Positions 14,704 through 19,506 of a stretch of DNA of 19,506 nucleotides are shown here, piece by piece (positions within the stretch are counted from its first letter, which is position 1; each line of letters starts with the position of its first letter). Source of the stretch: Bacteroidetes bacterium UBA4408 (GTDB taxonomy: Bacteria > Bacteroidota > Bacteroidia > UBA4408); contig DGQS01000109.1 in the NCBI GenBank assembly GCA_002389785.1, forward strand, positions 1 to 19,506, given 5' to 3'. The translations under genes were made by a program, and so were the position numbers. Under the pieces are notes generated by a model, which was not told where the DNA came from, made no database searches, and saw nothing but the letters and a program-made list of their open reading frames with translations.

Positions 14704-16251
14704 TTAATGTTTGGCCTTTTCTTCCACTATGGCTTGAAATGACTGTATTTGCAAACGACTTTCGGCCCAGGATATGAAATCAAAATATTCAAATGCTGTT
14801 TTTTCGAAAGTATCGTTTTGAAGTTTTTTCATTTCATCGCGTAAGCGCTTGTAGTGTTTTTGCTGTTCTTCGCGGTTTTTGGTTTTCATTATTTTACTGA
14901 TGAAATCCAGAAAGAGGTTTTCAAATTTATACACTCTTTGCCTTGAATTTAGGTAGCGGTGTGTAGATTTAAAAGCATAAGGAATTAAATCGTGGTGTTT
15001 TAATTCGATGTGAATAATTAGGTTAAGCAATTGAGTGAAACAATGTATGTCTTTGCTTTCATCAATTTCTGTATCATTCAGCAGTTTATTGGTCCATCGC
15101 AATGCTTGTGTATATTTTTCCGCACCAAAGCAAACTACGGCAATGTTGAAATAAAAATAAGAGCGCCGTACTTTATTGATTTTTCCGGCATATTTATCAA
15201 TTCCTTCTTCAATTTTGGGAATTAATTTTAAGGCCTTTTCAAACTCACCTGTTTGAGCATACAAGGTAAGTTCCAAACTGTATGCACTCGAAAAGAGCTT
15301 TACTTCTAAATCTTCGTTTTTGTTGGTTTCGAGTGTGTGTGGAATAGCCCTTAATTTTGCTAAATAAAACAACACTTCGGGATACTTTTTTAACTGACTT
15401 GCCACATAAATTATATTCGTAAGTACCGAAAAATAAATGTTTGGTTCTTCTTTGAAAATAAAGGTAGTAGACTCAATTAACAAAACGTTTTGATGCAAAA
15501 AACGGTAGCTGCTTTTATAATCGCCGATTCCAAAATAATAAGCAGAATAAATGTGGTTGCTTAAATACTTCGTTGCAGTTGTAAGTTCACTTTCGGGAAT
15601 CTTTAGCAAGGTGGTATCAATTATGCGTTTAAATTTTTCAATTTCGTGTTGACTTCTTGCTTTGCCTTCCTTGTTTAACAACTGAAAAAAACGACTTTTA
15701 ATATTCCAAAACTCTTTGTGAATTTTTATTTTATTAATCACCAATTTGTCTTGTTCCAATATTTGCTTAATGTCGTCTTCCGATTTTCCTGAATAATTAT
15801 CCTTTTCAATCAGCTCCTTTTCCCAACGATAAATGTCGAGCAGTGCTATGTGTTTTTCATACTTGGTAGCTAATTTTTTTGCGCTTATCAAAATGCGTGA
15901 ACATTGTTCATACAAGGTTTTCTTAAAAAGTATTTCGGCATAGTGCAACATGTTTTTAAGCTGCGAATCAATGCTGCTGTCGCTGTTGTAGGCATCCAAA
16001 CTTCTTAAAATGGCATCGTACAGGCGGCTTTTAGCGATGCTGAACTGTCGAATAAAAATTTCCTTTTTAAACTGCTTTAGCAAAACTGCTTCATCGTATA
16101 CCTTCTGTTTGTCAATGGCATCAAAGAGTTTTACATAATTATTTTGTTCTCCAATGATGTGTCGCGAGGAATACAGTTTGAAATATCGCTTCTCAGGCTT
16201 TGATAGCGAATGAATAAGCTGGTGCAAATTTTCAGAAACTTTTACAGACAT
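14704..16251 (-). CDS. Helical repeat protein of unknown function (515 residues)
   Basis: I do not recognise a characterised family. The protein lacks a signal peptide and transmembrane segments, so it is probably cytoplasmic. It is almost wholly helical and rich in Lys, Glu, Leu, Tyr and Phe. It opens with VSENLHQLIHSLSKPEKRYFKLYSS, then has repeated helix pairs, some TPR-like (for example EFEKALKLIPKIEEGID, and FNIAVVCFGAEKYTQALRWTNKLLN near residues 375-395). Proteins with this N-terminal 'LHQLIxSLSxxEKRxFK' pattern occur in many Bacteroidota as hypothetical proteins. It sits 85 bp upstream of porZ on the same strand, but porZ has its own -7 box, so co-transcription is optional. A role in protein-protein interaction or stress response is only a guess. 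Confidence 0.8.
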   Translation of the reverse strand: MSVKVSENLHQLIHSLSKPEKRYFKLYSSRHIIGEQNNYVKLFDAIDKQKVYDEAVLLKQFKKEIFIRQFSIAKSRLYDAILRSLDAYNSDSSIDSQLKNMLHYAEILFKKTLYEQCSRILISAKKLATKYEKHIALLDIYRWEKELIEKDNYSGKSEDDIKQILEQDKLVINKIKIHKEFWNIKSRFFQLLNKEGKARSQHEIEKFKRIIDTTLLKIPESELTTATKYLSNHIYSAYYFGIGDYKSSYRFLHQNVLLIESTTFIFKEEPNIYFSVLTNIIYVASQLKKYPEVLFYLAKLRAIPHTLETNKNEDLEVKLFSSAYSLELTLYAQTGEFEKALKLIPKIEEGIDKYAGKINKVRRSYFYFNIAVVCFGAEKYTQALRWTNKLLNDTEIDESKDIHCFTQLLNLIIHIELKHHDLIPYAFKSTHRYLNSRQRVYKFENLFLDFISKIMKTKNREEQQKHYKRLRDEMKKLQNDTFEKTAFEYFDFISWAESRLQIQSFQAIVEEKAKH

Positions 16252-16311
16252 GTAATTTATTTTTAGAACGGTAGGGTTTAAACTTCTCTATATATCAGTA
16301 TTAATGCGCTG

Positions 16312-16319
16312 CAAAGTTA
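16312..16319 (-). promoter_or_regulatory. TAnnTTTG -7 box of the 515-residue helical protein gene
   Basis: The - strand reads TAACTTTG (16319 to 16312), an exact consensus match. A start near 16305 would leave a leader of about 54 bases before the ATG at 16251. No matching -33 box is obvious at the standard distance. Confidence 0.5.
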
Positions 16320-16382
16320 CGCCTAAGGTTTCAAATGCTTGCTTAGACATGTATGTTTTTTCGCAAAGTAGGAAATGGCTTT

Positions 16383-16518
16383 GACTTGTATAAAAAGCAC
16401 TTTTTAAAATTCACCTCAATAGCTCTGAATACAAGCAAAGCACTCATTTTAGCGATCCATCAAATACAGTTAGACTTGTATAGATGCGCTAAATTTTGTT
16501 GGAAAATCAAGACTTGTA
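16383..16518 (+). repeat. Three direct copies of GACTTGTA
   Basis: GACTTGTATA occurs at 16383-16392 and 16473-16482, and GACTTGTA again at 16511-16518 (followed by GC instead of TA). An inverted TACAAG sits at 16430-16435. All four lie within 136 bases of a spacer between divergent genes, which could make them binding sites for a regulator. The copies are short, and chance in AT-rich DNA cannot be excluded. Confidence 0.35.
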
Positions 16519-16569
16519 GCGGCTAATTTTACAGAAAAGGAGGGAGAAATATACGCCTTTCCGGTTTTA

Positions 16570-16607
16570 TTAAATCGTTTAAAAGTACTGTTAAATAGGC
16601 GATTTAA
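16570..16607 (+). promoter_or_regulatory. Long interrupted hairpin upstream of the large secreted protein
   Basis: TTAAATCG (16570-16577) pairs with CGATTTAA (16600-16607), and TTTAA (16578-16582) pairs with TTAAA (16591-16595). This makes a 13-bp stem broken only by a 4-nt bulge (TAGG, 16596-16599), with an 8-nt loop. It ends 37 bases before the ATG at 16645, so it may lie in the leader RNA or be a regulator site. Confidence 0.4.
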
Positions 16608-16644
16608 GCAAAATTATAAAAAATTAGAACTAAAAATTATACAC

Positions 16645-19506
16645 ATGAAAACAAAAGCTACACTAAAAACACCGGTACTTTTACTACTGGTAATTTGCTT
16701 TTTACGCGTTAGTGCGAGAGAAAATGTAGGTCAAAAAAACACTGCAATACCTCCACCAACTGCTAAATTAACTGCTGCCTGCTCACAAAGCGGTTCGCGC
16801 ATCGATTTAGACATCAATAACGTACGCACCAAAATTTTGGGCGGGGGCGATATGTGGTGGGATTTAACCGACCCGAAGTATGAAATCCCAAAAGATTCGA
16901 AAAAGCATTCCTTATTTGCCGGTTCATTATGGATTGGAGGTTTATCGCAAGGCTCAAATTTAAAGGTTGCTGCAATGACCTATCGTCAAACAGGAAACGA
17001 TTTTTGGCCCGGTCCTTTAGATAAGAGCAATGCCTCGATAGAATCGCAGGTTTGTGCTCAATACGACCGACACTATTTGATTACACGAAAAGAAGTGGAA
17101 GAATTTAGAGCAAATTTTGAGGCACTTGGAAGCAGCGCCGTTGTTCCCGCTTCAATTGAAGGTTGGCCGGCCTTTGACAGATATGGAAATGCTAATATTA
17201 CACAACCATTGGCACCTTTTTACGATGCCGATCAAAATGGTGAATACAATCCATCGGGAGGTGATTATCCGGGTTACAGTTTTAAAAACGAAATGGGTGA
17301 TTGTAAAACTGAAGCACAACTTTTTGGCGACCGCACCTTGTGGTGGGTATTCAACGACAAAGGGAATGTGCATACTGAATCAGACGGTGCACAAGTTGGG
17401 CTTGAAATTCATGCGCAAGCATTTGCTTTTGCAACAAATGATGAAATAAATAACATGACCTTTTATCAGTATCAAATCTTCAATCGTTCGAGCGATAAAT
17501 TAGATTCCTGTTATTTAGGAATGTGGGTTGATCCGGATTTAGGAAATCCGAACGATGACTATATTGGTTGTGATGTTGGAAGAGGTTTAGGTTTTTGTTA
17601 CAATGGGGATGCTGACGATGATGGCAATGGAGAAAATCATTATGGGTTGAACCCTCCGGCTATTGGTATAGATTATTTTCAAGGACCACTAGCCGATGCT
17701 GACTCAATTGACAATCCAGCCAGTGCTACATTTAATGGAACAGGTTATGGGGATGGGATTGTTGACAATGAACGTTTGGGAATGGAGAAGTTTATGTTTT
17801 ATAAAAACGATGGTTCTTTAGAAGGTAACCCCTCAAACACTTCTCAGTATTATGGCTACTTAAAAGGCAGATGGAAAGATAATAATCCGATAACCTATGG
17901 AGGAAGCGGACGACTTAGCAGCACCATTTTGTGCAATTTTATGTTTCCATGGGATACAGACCCAAATAATCAGGGAAATCCATGGACTATGACTGCACAA
18001 GTTGATGGACGCTTTATACATTCTTCGGGTATTTTTACTTTAAAACCTGGTTCAGTTAACATTGTAACTGTTGGAGCAGTATGGGCACAAGCCAGTTCCG
18101 GTGGGCCATTAGCCTCGGTAAATTTGATGAAAGCTGCCGACGACAAAGCACAACGCTTATTTGACAATTGTTTTGAAGTATTAAATGGTCCGGATGCACC
18201 TGATATGAGCTTTAGAGAATTAGACAAGGAAATAATCATTTACCTATCCAACAAAAAAAATTCGAACAATTACCAAGATAAATACATTGAGTTAGATCCC
18301 GGTATTGCAAGTCCTCCGGGCGTTAACCCTCCTTACGATCCTTATTATCGCTTTCAGGGATATCAAATTTTTCAAATGAAAAATGCCGATGCTTCGGTTG
18401 CCGATATTTACAATCCCGATCTTGCACGTTTAGTAGCACAATCGGATATAAAAGATGGTGTTTCACAATTGGTAAATTTTAAGTACGAGCCTTCACTAAA
18501 TGCCAACATACCTCAACTCGAAGTAGTAGGTGAAGACAAAGGAATTTCAAAGTCGTTTCGAATACGCGAAGATGCCTTTGCTTCAGGAGACAAGCGGTTA
18601 ATTAACCACAAAAAGTACTATTACCTAGCATTGGCTTACGGTTACAACAATTACAAAACCTACGACCAGCAAGACCCATTGACATTTGACGGTCAAAAAA
18701 CTCCTTACAAAGCCGGGAGAAATAATGTAGGAAAAGCCGGTAAACCTTACACCGTTATTCCACATATTGTTGCTCCTGAAAGTAATGGAACTGTTGCCAA
18801 TTCGGAATATGGAATGCAACCGGAAATTACGCGTATTGAAGGACAAGGAAATGGAGGCTTTGCACTTGAACTAACCGACGAATCAGAAAAAGCAATATTA
18901 GCCGATCCTAACTTTAAGCAAATAACCTATAAAGCAGGTGCCGGTCCTGTAAATATAAAAGTAATAGACCCATTGGCAGTAGTTCCGGCAAAGTATGTAC
19001 TTAAATTGCTAACACCGGGATTAACCCCAACCGCAATTAACAAAGCGAACTGGAGCATTACCAATACCAGCACAGGCCAAACCATTAATTCTGAAAACAC
19101 CATTGATGTGGGAGCTGAACAGTTGACCAACTGGGGATTTTCGGTAAACCTTGCACAAAGTTTTGATCCTGGAACAGCTTCCTCGGTTAACAATGGATTT
19201 ATTAGCGGTACAATTGAGTTTGCCGATAATAACAAACGTTGGTTAAGCGGAATTCCTGATGGAGATTTCCCATTTCCGGTAAACTGGATTCGTGCGGGAA
19301 CAGTTTCAAATACTATTCCCGATATATTAACCGATGATTATGACAATGTGGATGTAGCTTCAATTTATGAAAACATTATTCCGGCGAACATTGGTTACGG
19401 TATTGGAGGTACCTGGGCTCCCTATCGCTTGTGTGCTCAAACTACTATAGCTGCAGTTCCGGGTTCTCCATCACCGGGTGTATTTTGCGGACCGGCCTAT
19501 GCAGAC
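16645..19506 (+). CDS. N-terminal 954 codons of a very large secreted protein (3' end outside window)
   Basis: The frame opens at the ATG at 16645 and stays open to the right edge with no stop. A signal peptide occupies ~1-24 (TPVLLLLVICFLRVSA). The next part has conserved-looking blocks: NNVRTKILGGGDMWWDL (59-74), SLWIGGL (94-100), YRQTGNDFWPGPLD (113-126), and later YYYLALAYGYNNYKTYD. These belong to a widespread Bacteroidota family of giant secreted proteins without an assigned function; complete members normally end in a T9SS sorting domain, which would lie beyond the edge. Two acidic loops, YDADQNGEYNP (193-203) and GDADDDGNGE (321-330), resemble calcium-binding loops. No catalytic motif is recognised. 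It is divergent from the helical 515-residue protein, with a 393-bp spacer carrying repeats and a hairpin. Confidence 0.85.
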   Translation, partial: MKTKATLKTPVLLLLVICFLRVSARENVGQKNTAIPPPTAKLTAACSQSGSRIDLDINNVRTKILGGGDMWWDLTDPKYEIPKDSKKHSLFAGSLWIGGLSQGSNLKVAAMTYRQTGNDFWPGPLDKSNASIESQVCAQYDRHYLITRKEVEEFRANFEALGSSAVVPASIEGWPAFDRYGNANITQPLAPFYDADQNGEYNPSGGDYPGYSFKNEMGDCKTEAQLFGDRTLWWVFNDKGNVHTESDGAQVGLEIHAQAFAFATNDEINNMTFYQYQIFNRSSDKLDSCYLGMWVDPDLGNPNDDYIGCDVGRGLGFCYNGDADDDGNGENHYGLNPPAIGIDYFQGPLADADSIDNPASATFNGTGYGDGIVDNERLGMEKFMFYKNDGSLEGNPSNTSQYYGYLKGRWKDNNPITYGGSGRLSSTILCNFMFPWDTDPNNQGNPWTMTAQVDGRFIHSSGIFTLKPGSVNIVTVGAVWAQASSGGPLASVNLMKAADDKAQRLFDNCFEVLNGPDAPDMSFRELDKEIIIYLSNKKNSNNYQDKYIELDPGIASPPGVNPPYDPYYRFQGYQIFQMKNADASVADIYNPDLARLVAQSDIKDGVSQLVNFKYEPSLNANIPQLEVVGEDKGISKSFRIREDAFASGDKRLINHKKYYYLALAYGYNNYKTYDQQDPLTFDGQKTPYKAGRNNVGKAGKPYTVIPHIVAPESNGTVANSEYGMQPEITRIEGQGNGGFALELTDESEKAILADPNFKQITYKAGAGPVNIKVIDPLAVVPAKYVLKLLTPGLTPTAINKANWSITNTSTGQTINSENTIDVGAEQLTNWGFSVNLAQSFDPGTASSVNNGFISGTIEFADNNKRWLSGIPDGDFPFPVNWIRAGTVSNTIPDILTDDYDNVDVASIYENIIPANIGYGIGGTWAPYRLCAQTTIAAVPGSPSPGVFCGPAYAD

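Larger units (their letters stand above)
16252..16644. other. Divergent intergenic region with repeats and a hairpin
   Basis: A 393-bp AT-rich spacer between two divergent genes. It holds one exact -7 box for the - strand gene, three copies of ACTTGTA in the same orientation, a long interrupted hairpin just before the + gene, and no ORF that looks real. It is longer than the other spacers in the window. Confidence 0.65.

Noticed and set aside
17117..17449. Open frame inside the giant secreted protein gene (110 codons)
   Set aside because: It is a shifted-frame shadow of the clear reading frame that starts at 16645.

Overview
The window looks like a chromosomal segment from a Bacteroidota bacterium (class Bacteroidia or a relative; I cannot place it lower). 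The evidence is: AT-rich DNA; several secreted proteins ending in type IX secretion (T9SS) C-terminal sorting domains; the T9SS gene porZ; a CarboxypepD_reg-like domain on the TonB-dependent receptor; exact TAnnTTTG -7 promoter boxes; and starts without Shine-Dalgarno sequences. No rRNA, tRNA, CRISPR array, insertion sequence or phage gene is visible.

Layout, left to right. (1) 3-695 (+): C-terminal part of a T9SS cargo protein, cut by the left edge. (2) 831-3371 (-): secreted multidomain CotH-kinase protein, convergent with (1) across a symmetrical terminator hairpin. (3) 3678-4607 (+): ribF, starting at GTG. (4) 4614-4970 (-): ArsC/Spx-like thioredoxin-fold protein, convergent with ribF at 6 bp. 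(5) 5079-6155 (+): eight-helix flippase-like membrane protein of the LPG_synthase_TM family. (6) 6194-9356 (+): a metal-handling cluster of a Cys-pair HYC_CC_PP-type protein, a TonB-dependent receptor and a periplasmic HMA domain. (7) 9402-11489 (+): a secreted lysyl-oxidase-like protein with T9SS sorting domain, 45 bp downstream of the HMA gene on the same strand. (8) 11562-14618 (-): porZ followed by recO, 9 bp apart. (9) 14704-16251 (-): a helical 515-residue protein of unknown function. (10) 16645 to the right edge (+): first 954 codons of a very large secreted protein of unknown function.

How the genes may work together. The most interesting region is 6180-11489. Three genes whose families point to soft-metal, probably copper, handling lie directly upstream of a protein whose fold requires copper. 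Its lysyl oxidase core keeps the His cluster (H163, H166, H168, H170) and both predicted cofactor residues (K200 and Y257, aligning with K320 and Y355 of human LOX). This suggests a metal-supply plus cuproenzyme transcription unit, with the enzyme exported to the surface or medium by T9SS. The same window encodes PorZ, a T9SS component, and up to four T9SS cargo proteins. The copper assignment and the shared transcript are inferences; the motifs and gene order are read directly from the sequence.
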